DNA of 64,000 nt from Halomonas huangheensis. Its GTDB lineage: Bacteria; Pseudomonadota; Gammaproteobacteria; Pseudomonadales; Halomonadaceae. Within the stretch, counting starts at the first letter, position 1; every line of letters starts with the position of its first letter. Made by a program: the position numbers and the translations under genes. Below the pieces are notes generated by a model. That model ran no database searches. It was not told the DNA's origin and worked only from the letters and a program-made list of their open reading frames with translations. The stretch is from the NCBI RefSeq assembly GCF_001431725.1, contig NZ_CP013106.1, forward strand, positions 1,736,001-1,800,000. Direction: 5' to 3'. Below are positions 1-8,378 of this stretch, in pieces.

Positions 1-108
1 ATGCTCGAACAGCATACGGTAGGTACCGGCTCCAGCCGCCGTCACGCCGAACAGGAGGCCGCCGAGCGTGCCCTCGCTCTATTGGACCCCAAGGGAGTCA
101 GTTTATGA
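1..108 (+). CDS. rnc: Ribonuclease III, C-terminal end (partial)
   Basis: The first 35 codons of the window are open in frame 1 and end in TGA at 106-108. The peptide carries the end of a double-stranded-RNA-binding domain, with [18 protein letters not shown] resembling the last helix of the RNase III dsRBD. RNase III processes rRNA precursors and structured mRNAs. The stop overlaps the era start by four bases (ATGA at 105-108), so translation of the two is probably coupled, as in the classical rnc-era operon. The catalytic domain lies before the window. Confidence 0.85.
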   Translation: MLEQHTVGTGSSRRHAEQEAAERALALLDPKGVSL

Positions 109-1004
109 CCCAGACCTGCGGCTTTGTTGCCATCGTCGGTCGTCCCAACGTCGGCAAGTCAACGCTGATGAATCGTATCCTTGGCCAGAAGATTTCCATC
201 ACATCGCGGCGTCCACAGACGACTCGCCATCAGGTGATGGGTATCAAGACCGAGGATGATGTCCAGTTCATCTATGTCGACACACCGGGGATCCATATTC
301 TGGCGAAGGATCGCAACAAGGCGATCAATCGCTTCATGAATCATGCGGCAGTGCAGGCCTTGCATGATGTCGATTGTGTGGTGTTCCTGATCGACCGTAC
401 TCGTTGGTCTGACGAGGATCAAGTCGTGTTGCAGCGTCTCGAACATGTCGATGCACCGGTAATTCTGGCGGTAAACAAGGTCGACCGTCTCAATGACAAG
501 GCGAGCCTCTTGCCTTGGCTGGCAGAGGTGGGAGCCCGTCGTGAGTTTGCTGCGGTGGTGCCGATCTCGGCAAAGCATGGCAGCAATGTCCCTGAGTTGG
601 AGACGGAGATCGCGCGCCATCTGCCGGAAGGGATTCATCACTTCCCGGAAGATCAGGTCACTGATCGCAGCCAACGTTTTCTGGCTTCGGAACTGGTTCG
701 TGAAAAAGTCATGCGCCAGTTGGGCGATGAGTTGCCGTATCAGATGGCAGTGGAGATCGAAGAGTTTCGTGAGGAGCCGCGTGTCACCCATATCAGTGCG
801 CTGATTCTGGTCGAACGTCAGGGACAGAAGAAGATCCTGATCGGTGAGAATGGCGAGCGCATCAAGAGCATCGGCCGCGAGGCACGGCTTGATATGGAGC
901 GCGCATTCGGCACCAAGGTCATGCTTAATCTGTGGGTCAAGGTCAAGCGCGGCTGGTCCGATGATGAGCGTGCGTTGAAGAGTCTCGGTTACGACCTCGA
1001 CTGA
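105..1004 (+). CDS. era: GTPase Era, 30S ribosome maturation factor
   Basis: Era is a 299-residue GTPase that binds the 3' end of 16S rRNA and chaperones 30S assembly. The G1 P-loop GRPNVGKST is at about residues 12-20, the G2 region SRRPQTTRH follows, then G3 DTPGI and G4 NKVD. The C-terminal third holds the KH RNA-binding domain, recognisable by [15 protein letters not shown]. Length matches the family (about 300). It follows rnc with a four-base overlap and precedes recO by about 60 bp, the order known from many gammaproteobacteria. Nothing is unusual about it. Confidence 0.97.
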   Translation: MTQTCGFVAIVGRPNVGKSTLMNRILGQKISITSRRPQTTRHQVMGIKTEDDVQFIYVDTPGIHILAKDRNKAINRFMNHAAVQALHDVDCVVFLIDRTRWSDEDQVVLQRLEHVDAPVILAVNKVDRLNDKASLLPWLAEVGARREFAAVVPISAKHGSNVPELETEIARHLPEGIHHFPEDQVTDRSQRFLASELVREKVMRQLGDELPYQMAVEIEEFREEPRVTHISALILVERQGQKKILIGENGERIKSIGREARLDMERAFGTKVMLNLWVKVKRGWSDDERALKSLGYDLD

Positions 1005-1067
1005 CGAGCATGGCATCACCTCCCGTCTCTTGATCAGCTGATTGTCGATCGTTGCCGAGTCTCAGTG

Positions 1068-1763
1068 ATGCAGCCACAACCCGCTTTTCTGCTACACAAA
1101 CGTCCCTACCGCGAAACCAGTGCGCTGGTAGAGCTGCTGACCCTGGACCATGGCCGAGTGCGTGCCGTGGCTCAGGGCGTTCAGCGTCCTGGCAGTCGTT
1201 CCCGCAGTCAGATGCAACCCTTTGCGCCCCTGCATATCACCTGGCAGGGTGAGCGTGAGCTGAAGCGTCTACGCCTGGTAGAGTCACGTGGCACTGCTGC
1301 AATGCTGGTCGGTGAGGGGTTGCTGTGTGGTCTCTACGCCAATGAACTACTGACGCGCCTGTTGCCGGTGGAGTTTGCGGTACCGGAAGTATTCGCCTTC
1401 TACACTTCGCTGCTTGCTGATCTGGTGCGTCCAGCCGGGCGGGCGCCGGGGTTGCGGCGCCTGGAAGTGGCTCTGCTTGATGCATTGGACGCTGCCCCAC
1501 GCTTCTGTGGGCCAGCTGGTGAAGCACTGGATCCACAGGCCCGTTATCAGTATGACGCGAACAGCCGCGGCTTTGTGTCGGCCGCTCGGGGTATTGATGG
1601 CCGCACACTGCGGCTGCTGTCCCACTCTGACTGGAGCGAGCCTGGGTTGGCCGGGGTTGCCAAGGCGGTGAATCGTGCGGCACTGGCAGCGTTGTTGGGA
1701 GATCGGCCCTTACGCTCTCGCGAACTGATGCAAACCATGGCGCAACGTCGCCGAGCGCAGTGA
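1068..1763 (+). CDS. recO: DNA repair protein RecO
   Basis: RecO of about 231 residues. It works with RecR to load RecA onto SSB-coated gapped DNA. The N-terminus (PAFLLHKRPYRETSALVELL) is the OB-fold typical of the family, and GLYANELLTRLLP begins the helical domain. A GTG at 1065 lies directly before the chosen ATG at 1068 and either could start; no strong ribosome-binding site separates them. The gene sits between era and pdxJ as in E. coli. A spacer of about 210 bp with a short tandem array separates it from pdxJ. Confidence 0.93.
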   Translation: MQPQPAFLLHKRPYRETSALVELLTLDHGRVRAVAQGVQRPGSRSRSQMQPFAPLHITWQGERELKRLRLVESRGTAAMLVGEGLLCGLYANELLTRLLPVEFAVPEVFAFYTSLLADLVRPAGRAPGLRRLEVALLDALDAAPRFCGPAGEALDPQARYQYDANSRGFVSAARGIDGRTLRLLSHSDWSEPGLAGVAKAVNRAALAALLGDRPLRSRELMQTMAQRRRAQ

Positions 1764-1906
1764 TACCATGCGCAGATTCCCTTGTTCTGCATCCTCATCA
1801 GAGGGTGTTTGCAAACACCGCGAGTAAGATCGTCAATGTACATGGTTCAATGATCCTCATTCCCTGAAGGCCATTTTTTCCACAAACTGCTTGATGACTT
1901 TGCCTG

Positions 1907-1963
1907 GTGCTATTTTTCCCCAGTGCTATTTTTTCCCAGTGATATTTTTTTCCCTGTGCTATG
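1907..1963 (+). repeat. Tandem array upstream of pdxJ (16-17 bp unit, about 3.5 copies)
   Basis: Successive units begin at 1907, 1923, 1939 and 1956. Each begins GTGCTAT or GTGATAT followed by a run of T and then CCC(A/T). The last, partial unit runs into the GGAG at 1963-1966 that serves as the pdxJ ribosome-binding site. Slippage here would change the 5' leader length of pdxJ but not the protein. Confidence 0.85.
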
Positions 1964-1972
1964 GAGCCCGTG

Positions 1973-2767
1973 ATGTATCCGCCTCGACTGTTACTCGGTG
2001 TCAATATCGACCACATCGCCACCCTGCGCCAGGCGCGAGGGACACGCTATCCCGATCCGGTTCAGGCGGCGCTGCTTGCCGAGGAGGCTGGAGCAGATGG
2101 CATTACCGTACATCTGCGTGAGGATCGCCGGCATATTCAGGATCGTGATGTCCGGCTGCTGGCAGAGGTGCTCAACACACGTATGAACCTCGAGATGGCT
2201 GTCACCGAGCCGATGCTGGCATTAGCCGAGGAAGTGCGTCCGGCGCATGTCTGTCTGGTACCGGAGAAGCGCGAAGAGCTGACCACCGAAGGAGGGCTGG
2301 ATGTGGTCGGGCACTTCGAGACGGTGCGCGATGCCTGCCAACGGCTGGCAGCTGCGGGGTGTGACGTATCCCTGTTCATCGATCCCGACCCCGACCAGAT
2401 TGCCGCAGCACACCGTGCTGGCGCACCGACCATCGAACTGCATACCGGCGCCTTCGCCGAGGCCGATCCGGTGCAGGCGGAAACCGAGTATCAGCGTTTG
2501 GTGGCTGCAGCGGAAATGGCGGTGGAACTTGGCCTGGTGGTCAATGCCGGACATGGTTTGCACTATCACAACGTTGAGGTCATCGCCGCCATTCCTGGTT
2601 TGCATGAACTCAACATCGGCCATGCCATCATTGCTCGGGCGCTGTTTGTTGGCCTCAAGGATGCCGTCGCCGAGATGAAGCGTCTGATGATTGCCGGTTA
2701 CGAGGCGGGGTTGGTCGCGGCGATTGATGGGATGGAGCACGAGCACGAGCATGACCATGAACACTGA
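1973..2767 (+). CDS. pdxJ: Pyridoxine 5'-phosphate synthase with a His/Glu-rich tail
   Basis: PdxJ condenses 1-deoxyxylulose 5-phosphate with 3-amino-2-oxopropyl phosphate to give pyridoxine 5'-phosphate, the last ring-forming step of vitamin B6 synthesis. The N-terminal [18 protein letters not shown], the [16 protein letters not shown] segment and [10 protein letters not shown] near the end are family hallmarks of this TIM barrel. I chose ATG 1973 because GGAG at 1963-1966 is correctly spaced; an in-frame ATG at 1961 would put that site inside the gene. The protein is 264 residues. It ends in [10 protein letters not shown], which is not part of the fold and looks like a metal-binding extension. 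acpS follows 36 bp later. Confidence 0.95.
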   Translation: MYPPRLLLGVNIDHIATLRQARGTRYPDPVQAALLAEEAGADGITVHLREDRRHIQDRDVRLLAEVLNTRMNLEMAVTEPMLALAEEVRPAHVCLVPEKREELTTEGGLDVVGHFETVRDACQRLAAAGCDVSLFIDPDPDQIAAAHRAGAPTIELHTGAFAEADPVQAETEYQRLVAAAEMAVELGLVVNAGHGLHYHNVEVIAAIPGLHELNIGHAIIARALFVGLKDAVAEMKRLMIAGYEAGLVAAIDGMEHEHEHDHEH

Positions 2768-2803
2768 GTTGCTGCGCCCAGGGCATGTAGCTAGAGAAGT
2801 GGC

Positions 2804-3184
2804 ATGATCCTCGGAATTGGCACCGATATCGCCCGTATCGAGCGTTTTGCTGTCGCTATGGAGCGTCATGGTGATCGGTTCGCGAATCGTATACTCGGTG
2901 AGCAGGAGCAGCAGCGCTTCGCAGAGTCCGCTCAACCTGCGGCATGGCTGGCCAAGCGCTTTGCCGCCAAGGAAGCGTTCCTCAAGGCACTGGGTACCGG
3001 GTTGCGGCTAGGCATGAACTGGGGGGAAATTCAGGTCGTGCATAATGCTCTCGGGCAGCCACAGTTGGCTCTGTCCGGCACTGCGGCTCGGCTGACTGCC
3101 GAGCGCGGGATCACTCGCAGTCACTTGAGTATCAGTGACGAGTCGGATATGGCGGTCGCCTTCGTGGTACTTGAAGGCGACTGA
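2804..3184 (+). CDS. acpS: Holo-[acyl-carrier-protein] synthase
   Basis: AcpS (126 residues) transfers the 4'-phosphopantetheine arm of CoA to the serine of acyl carrier protein. The two metal-binding signatures are present: ILGIGTDIARIERF at the start and AKRFAAKEAFLKALGTG in the middle. Size agrees with the family. It is the last gene of the rnc-era-recO-pdxJ-acpS series and ends two bases before the convergent kinase gene, with no visible terminator between them. Confidence 0.96.
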   Translation: MILGIGTDIARIERFAVAMERHGDRFANRILGEQEQQRFAESAQPAAWLAKRFAAKEAFLKALGTGLRLGMNWGEIQVVHNALGQPQLALSGTAARLTAERGITRSHLSISDESDMAVAFVVLEGD

Positions 3185-3186
3185 GC

Positions 3187-5907
3187 TCATTGTTCTGATG
3201 AAAGGCTGGAGTCGTTGGCATTGGCACCCAGGGCCTCGACTTCGCTGGAATGTTGCTGTTGCCACTGTCGTAGCTGCTCCATGGCGTTGGTGAGGTCGGG
3301 AAGCATGGTCAGCGTTTCCTGCATACCGCGTGACCGCAGGCGTGTCTCGATGGTTTCCGCCAGCAGCGCCAGACGTGGCACCCCGCAATAGCGGCAGGCG
3401 CCATTGAGCGCATGGATGGCATCAAGCAGGGCTTCTTCATCGTCTTGTTCGATGGCGCTGTCGATGTCCTGTTCGGTGGCTTCCAGCGACGCTGCCAACG
3501 AGGCAATCAGTTGCTTCGCCAGAGCTTCTCTCCCGCCGGCAACCCTCGTGCCAAGACCGATATCTACGGTGGGCAACTCCTCATCGATGCTCGCTGGCGG
3601 TAACTGGGGAGCCGGTTCTCCGCGGGTGTTGAGCGAAATTCCCAGCCAGGTCTGCAGCAGTTCATCAAGGTGCGCCGGGTCAAGGGGCTTGATCAATACA
3701 TCATCCATGCCTTTCAGCAGCAGTTCGCGGCGTTGGGATTCCAGAACATGAGCGGTGACGGCGATGACCGGGCGTTCGCGCCACTTATCGCTCATGCGGC
3801 GCAGTGCCTGAGTGGTTTCCACACCGTCGATGCCTGTCATGCGAATGTCCATCAGCACCATATCGAAATCCTGTTGCTGAGCCAGCGCTAATGCCTCCTC
3901 GCCACTGGCTGCGAGGGTCAATGCGCGTCCGGGACCCTCGATCAGCTCCTTGAGCAGAAGGCGGTTTGTCTCGCTGTCATCGACGATGAGTAGACGGGCA
4001 TCGGGTGTGCCGCTATCAATCGCGGAGGTCGAAGTTGGTGCGGAGTTACTCACTTCCGTGAGCGGGTTGTTGAGATGGCGCTCGATAGCCTGGGCCAGCA
4101 CCTTGCGTGATATTGGTTTGGCGAGGATCTCGGCATGTAGCGGCAGGGTGAGGCTGGCCGGATCCGGAAGCCCTGCGTTGAGCATCAACAGCGTTGGGCA
4201 GGTGCGAGTGGCAAGGCGTTGGCGCAGTAGTATCAGTCGTTCGCCTTCAATATCGTCCGCGCTGATGGCTTCCAGCGCCAGACTGGCCTGGTCAGGATCA
4301 TCGGTAGTGGTGGCGTGCCACAGAGTCACAAAATGCAGTAGCGCGCGGCGCGAGGGACCATGTGGCTCCTCAATGTAAAGATGGTGCTGATGAAGGTCCA
4401 GCTCGGGATTGCGTTCCAGATGCGGGTTGCCGGTCAGGGAGATGGTGAAATGGAAGGTGGAGCCATGTTCTGGCGTGCTGTCGACGCCGATGGAGCCTCC
4501 CATCTGTTCCACCAGCTGGCGCGAAATGGCCAGCCCCAGACCGGTGCCGCCGAACTGACGCGAATGACTGGGTGTTGCCTGTCGGAAGGCCTGGAACAGT
4601 CTGCGTTGCTGAATATCGCTCAGCCCGATGCCAGTATCACTGACACTCAGGCGCAGTGTTATGCGCTCGTTTTGCGCTTCCTCGACCATCACGCGCACAA
4701 TAACCTCGCCGTGATCGGTGAACTTGATCGCATTGTTGATCAAGTTGGTCAGTACCTGGCGAATTCGTAGGGGGTCGCCACTTAGTTGCGGAGGCACATC
4801 GTCGTATACCAGGCTCAACAGCTGCAGGCCTTTCTGGTGGGCCAGCGGCGCCTGAAGACCAAGGACTTCATCAACCAGTGACTGGATATCGACAGGCACT
4901 TGCTCCAGCACCAGACGACCGGCTTCCAGCTTGGAGAAGTCGAGGACGTCATTGACCAGTGACAGTAGGTTGCTGCAGGCACGTTGTACCTGGTCCAGCC
5001 ATTCCTGCTGGCGCTGATCCAGCGAAGAACGACGCAGTAGCCGGCAAAAGCCGACGATGCCGTTGAGTGGAGTGCGGATCTCGTGGCTCATATTGGCGAG
5101 AAATTCCGACTTCACGCGGTTGGCTTCCACCGCTTGACGGTGCGAGATATCCAGCTCGATATTCTGGACCTCGATAGTCTCCATCGACTCCTGTAGCTCG
5201 CGAGTGGCGCTTTCGATCTGATGCTGTAGGTCATCACGGGCTTTGGCCATGTGATCAGCCAATAGATTGATTCGTACTGCCATCTGGGCCAACTCAGCCG
5301 GTTGGTTCAGGTTGAGATGTGGAGGCTGGCGCCCGTTGGCCAGTTGATCAATCAGCTGGCTCATATCGTCGATGGATTGGGTGACGCGCTTGGAGATCGA
5401 GAAGGCAACCAGAAACAGCAGTAGACCGCAGACCAGTAATATCAAGGCCCCTCGAGCAAGATTGCTGTAGTTGGCAAGCAGTAGCAGCGAGGCATCGATG
5501 TCGAGAATCAACCAGGCGTCAGGCGATTGCTCGAGGGGGACGACCATTACCCATTGACGATAATACTGGGTCAGGCGGTGCTCACTGGATGGCGTGGTGG
5601 TCGACAGCGCATGGCCACGCAGACGACCGAATTCGAGTATCCGTTGTGTACCCCGTTGCAGGCGCAACGCGCGAATCGTGGGCGAGTCCATCAACTGGTT
5701 GGCGGTGGCTTGCAGCGCCGAGCTGTCATTCATTGCCAGCGCTTCACCGAGTTGCGGTGCCATCAGATTGACGGCACCTTCGATCTGGTTCTGCATGGCG
5801 GTGCGCCGCAGGGCATTTTCCTGATACATCGAGAGCCCTGCCAGCAGCGTAAGCAGCAGCATTGGTAGACCAAGTAGAGCAAGCATCAGGCGGGATTTGA
5901 GCGACAT
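3187..5907 (-). CDS. barA: BarA/GacS-type hybrid sensor histidine kinase
   Basis: A 906-residue tripartite kinase of the BarA/GacS family, which in gammaproteobacteria feeds the response regulator UvrY/GacA and CsrA-titrating small RNAs. Membrane segments lie at about residues 5-25 and 152-172 and flank a periplasmic domain. A HAMP and coiled coil lead to the HisKA box (NMSHEIRTPLNG, phospho-acceptor about His275), and a HATPase domain follows (GTGLGLAIS). Next comes a degenerate receiver-like segment without a clear phospho-aspartate, then a true receiver (LLIVDDSETN, MVLMDIRM, IKPLDP), and finally an Hpt domain (IHALNGACRYCG). The gene faces acpS and its 5' end is close to cysM on the other strand. 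The GacA partner is not in the window. Confidence 0.92.
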   Translation of the reverse strand: MSLKSRLMLALLGLPMLLLTLLAGLSMYQENALRRTAMQNQIEGAVNLMAPQLGEALAMNDSSALQATANQLMDSPTIRALRLQRGTQRILEFGRLRGHALSTTTPSSEHRLTQYYRQWVMVVPLEQSPDAWLILDIDASLLLLANYSNLARGALILLVCGLLLFLVAFSISKRVTQSIDDMSQLIDQLANGRQPPHLNLNQPAELAQMAVRINLLADHMAKARDDLQHQIESATRELQESMETIEVQNIELDISHRQAVEANRVKSEFLANMSHEIRTPLNGIVGFCRLLRRSSLDQRQQEWLDQVQRACSNLLSLVNDVLDFSKLEAGRLVLEQVPVDIQSLVDEVLGLQAPLAHQKGLQLLSLVYDDVPPQLSGDPLRIRQVLTNLINNAIKFTDHGEVIVRVMVEEAQNERITLRLSVSDTGIGLSDIQQRRLFQAFRQATPSHSRQFGGTGLGLAISRQLVEQMGGSIGVDSTPEHGSTFHFTISLTGNPHLERNPELDLHQHHLYIEEPHGPSRRALLHFVTLWHATTTDDPDQASLALEAISADDIEGERLILLRQRLATRTCPTLLMLNAGLPDPASLTLPLHAEILAKPISRKVLAQAIERHLNNPLTEVSNSAPTSTSAIDSGTPDARLLIVDDSETNRLLLKELIEGPGRALTLAASGEEALALAQQQDFDMVLMDIRMTGIDGVETTQALRRMSDKWRERPVIAVTAHVLESQRRELLLKGMDDVLIKPLDPAHLDELLQTWLGISLNTRGEPAPQLPPASIDEELPTVDIGLGTRVAGGREALAKQLIASLAASLEATEQDIDSAIEQDDEEALLDAIHALNGACRYCGVPRLALLAETIETRLRSRGMQETLTMLPDLTNAMEQLRQWQQQHSSEVEALGANANDSSLSSEQ

Positions 5908-5956
5908 GTACTGCTGTCCGTGCAGGTGGATTGCTCTATGTCAACGCATGGGCCTT

Positions 5957-5992
5957 CGCCTGTCCAGTATCCCACGCCTGTCCAGTATCAAT
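5957..5992 (+). repeat. Two-copy tandem repeat upstream of cysM (18 bp unit)
   Basis: Two adjacent 18-bp units share CGCCTGTCCAGTATC and differ only in the last three bases. They lie between the divergent barA and cysM genes, in the stretch where both promoters should be. Confidence 0.8.
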
Positions 5993-6038
5993 AGGCACCG
6001 ATATAATGCACAGCAGACCACTCCACAAGGAAGGTTGC

Positions 6039-6935
6039 ATGGAATTTCCGACCCTCGAACAGGTGGTGGGCCATACCCCGCTGGTCCGCCTGAAGCGAAT
6101 CACTGCCGGTCGCAATAATGTCTTGCTGGCCAAGCTGGAGGGAAACAACCCTGCCGGCTCGGTCAAGGATCGTCCCGCGTTGTCGATGTTCAGCGAAGCA
6201 GAGGCGCGCGGCGAAATCTCCCCCGGAGACACGCTGATCGAGGCGACATCCGGTAATACCGGTATTGCATTGGCCATGGTGGCGGCGATGAAGGGTTATC
6301 GCATGCTGCTGATCATGCCCGAGAGCGCCTCGGTGGAGCGCAAGCAGGCCATGGCCGCCTATGGCGCTGAACTCATCGAGGTCAGCCGCGAAGGAGGCAT
6401 GGAAGAGGCTCGTGATCTCGCCGACACCATGATAGCTCAGGGCAAGGGCAAGGCCCTCGACCAATTCTCCAACCCGGATAACCCGCTTGGGCACTATCGC
6501 ACCACCGGGCCGGAACTTTGGGATCAGACCGGTGGCAGTATTACGCATTTTGTCAGCTCGATGGGCACCACCGGCACGATCATGGGGGTGTCGCGATACC
6601 TGAAAGAACAGCGCAGTGACATTCAGGTGATTGGCCTGCAGCCGGAGGACGGTGCCAGCATTGCCGGTATTCGCCGCTGGCCAAGTGAGTATCTGCCGCG
6701 GATTTTCGAGCCCTCACGTGTCGATCAGATACTGGATATCGGTCAGTACGAGGCGGAGCATCATATGCGGCGCCTCGCGCGTGAAGAGGGCATCCTCGCG
6801 GGTATCTCGTCCGGTGGTGCGCTGGCCGGTGCATTGCGTGTCGCTGAGCAAGTGGAGAATGCCGTGATCGTGTTCATCGTCTGTGACCGCGGTGATCGTT
6901 ATCTGTCGACCGGCCTGTTGGCCCCGGAGCTCTAG
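6039..6935 (+). CDS. cysM: Cysteine synthase B
   Basis: PLP-dependent O-acetylserine sulfhydrylase B (298 residues), which makes cysteine from O-acetylserine and sulfide or thiosulfate. The PLP lysine lies in NNPAGSVKDRPA and the substrate-binding loop is EATSGNTGIALA. SMGTTGTIMGVSRYLKE and GISSGGALAG complete the phosphate-binding and C-terminal signatures. I chose ATG 6039, preceded by AAGGAAGG; the reading frame extends upstream but that extension has no family similarity and includes the tandem repeat at 5957-5992. rlmD begins right after the stop. Confidence 0.95.
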   Translation: MEFPTLEQVVGHTPLVRLKRITAGRNNVLLAKLEGNNPAGSVKDRPALSMFSEAEARGEISPGDTLIEATSGNTGIALAMVAAMKGYRMLLIMPESASVERKQAMAAYGAELIEVSREGGMEEARDLADTMIAQGKGKALDQFSNPDNPLGHYRTTGPELWDQTGGSITHFVSSMGTTGTIMGVSRYLKEQRSDIQVIGLQPEDGASIAGIRRWPSEYLPRIFEPSRVDQILDIGQYEAEHHMRRLAREEGILAGISSGGALAGALRVAEQVENAVIVFIVCDRGDRYLSTGLLAPEL

Positions 6936-6936
6936 C

Positions 6937-8358
6937 GTGTCTTCACTCGGCAAACGCCGCCCCGCACGCTCCGCATCCGGGATGTCGGGGCTATCGCGTG
7001 GTGCGCCAACACCTCGAGGTGAGGTGCGTAGCAATCGCTCGGCACCTACTGCTCCAGGGCAAGTCGAGATCGAATCGCTGGCGCACGATGGTCGTGGCAT
7101 CGCGCATAGGGCAGACGGAAAGGCCGTGTTCGTGGATGGTGCACTGCCCGGTGAGGTTGTTGCCATTGCGGTGCATCGTTCGCGCAAGCGCTATGACGAA
7201 GCCCATATCAGCGAGGTGGTGACGCCATCGGGCCAGCGGGTGACTCCTCCCTGTCCTTATGTAGAGCGTTGTGGCGGCTGCGACCTTCAGCATATGGACA
7301 TCCCAGCACAACGTCATCACAAGGCGAGCGTACTGGCGGAGCTGCTTGATCGGCAGGGTATCCAGATCCGCGGTGAGGTGGAGGTGTTGGCAACTGCTGA
7401 TCAGCATTATCGGCGTCGCGCCCGACTGGGGGTCAGAGTTGATGCCGAGGGTGGTATCCATCTGGGCTTCCGGGCGCGGCGTAGCCAGAGGCTAGTCTCG
7501 GTGGAGCATTGCACGATTCTGGTGCCGGCACTGTCTGAACTGCTACCGACACTCAAGCAATTGCTTGCGACTCTGGAAGCGCCTCGTCATGTCGGCCATA
7601 TCGAGTTGCTGTACAGTGATCAGGGCGCGAGCGTCGTGGTCAGGCAGCTGCGGCGCCACCCGACTGACCAGCAGCGTTGGCAACGTTGGGCCCAGCAGCG
7701 GCAGCTGCATCTGGCGCAATGGATTGGCCGGGAGCAGCCCGCTCTCGAGTGGTTATGGCCGCAGCAGGAGCCGCGGTTGACGGTCACGGTTCCCAGCCTG
7801 GCGGGTGATCTGGCTCTGGCGTATGAGCCTCATGATTTCCTGCAGGCCAATAATGGTGTCAACCGGATGATGATCGGTAGCGTGCTTGAATGGTTGGGCC
7901 CTGCCGCTGGTGATACTACTCTGCTCGATCTGTTTGCCGGTCTGGGTAACTTCAGCCTACCGTTGGCCAGTGCGGGCTACCGCGTTACCGCGTTTGAGGG
8001 ACAGGCCGAAATGGTGGAACGCCTGGCCCTCAATGCCGAGAACTGTGGGCTGCACGTAGCTTCGCACCAGCGTAATCTGCATGACAGCGCAGTCGTTGCG
8101 GCGTTGTTTGCGGAGCATGCAGCGGACGTTGTGGTTCTGGATCCACCGCGTGACGGGGCAGAGGCTGTGTGCCGCACCCTGGCAGGCCAGGCCTCTGTAA
8201 CTCGCATACTCTATATTGCCTGCGATCCTGCAACGCTGGCCCGTGATGCGGCATATTTGTTGCAAGGGGGCTTTGCTGTGAGACGTGTCGCGATGGCAGA
8301 CCTGTTTGTGCATACTTCTCACCTCGAATCCATGCTGCTGTTCGAACGCGAGCAGTAG
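6937..8358 (+). CDS. rlmD: 23S rRNA (uracil-1939-C5)-methyltransferase RlmD
   Basis: RlmD (RumA) methylates U1939 of 23S rRNA using SAM. The protein has an N-terminal TRAM domain (VEIESLAHDGRGIAHRADGK). A cysteine cluster for the 4Fe-4S centre follows (CPYVERCGGCDLQH), and the methyltransferase domain holds LLDLFAGLGNFSLPLA and LDPPRDGA. The catalytic cysteine lies in YIACDPATLARD. Starts are possible at GTG 6937 (473 residues) or ATG 6982 (458 residues); the extra N-terminus is basic and serine-rich, so the shorter form may be real. It follows cysM with one base between and precedes relA, the same order as in Pseudomonas. Confidence 0.94.
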   Translation: MSSLGKRRPARSASGMSGLSRGAPTPRGEVRSNRSAPTAPGQVEIESLAHDGRGIAHRADGKAVFVDGALPGEVVAIAVHRSRKRYDEAHISEVVTPSGQRVTPPCPYVERCGGCDLQHMDIPAQRHHKASVLAELLDRQGIQIRGEVEVLATADQHYRRRARLGVRVDAEGGIHLGFRARRSQRLVSVEHCTILVPALSELLPTLKQLLATLEAPRHVGHIELLYSDQGASVVVRQLRRHPTDQQRWQRWAQQRQLHLAQWIGREQPALEWLWPQQEPRLTVTVPSLAGDLALAYEPHDFLQANNGVNRMMIGSVLEWLGPAAGDTTLLDLFAGLGNFSLPLASAGYRVTAFEGQAEMVERLALNAENCGLHVASHQRNLHDSAVVAALFAEHAADVVVLDPPRDGAEAVCRTLAGQASVTRILYIACDPATLARDAAYLLQGGFAVRRVAMADLFVHTSHLESMLLFEREQ

Positions 8359-8378
8359 TCACCAAGGAGTCACCTGAA

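Noticed and set aside
159..1019. Long minus-strand open frame inside era
   Set aside because: It lies fully antisense to era, has no family similarity and no ribosome-binding site; a shadow of the codon bias.
5931..6038. N-terminal extension of CysM
   Set aside because: It translates the two-copy repeat and has no family similarity; AAGGAAGG supports the start at 6039.
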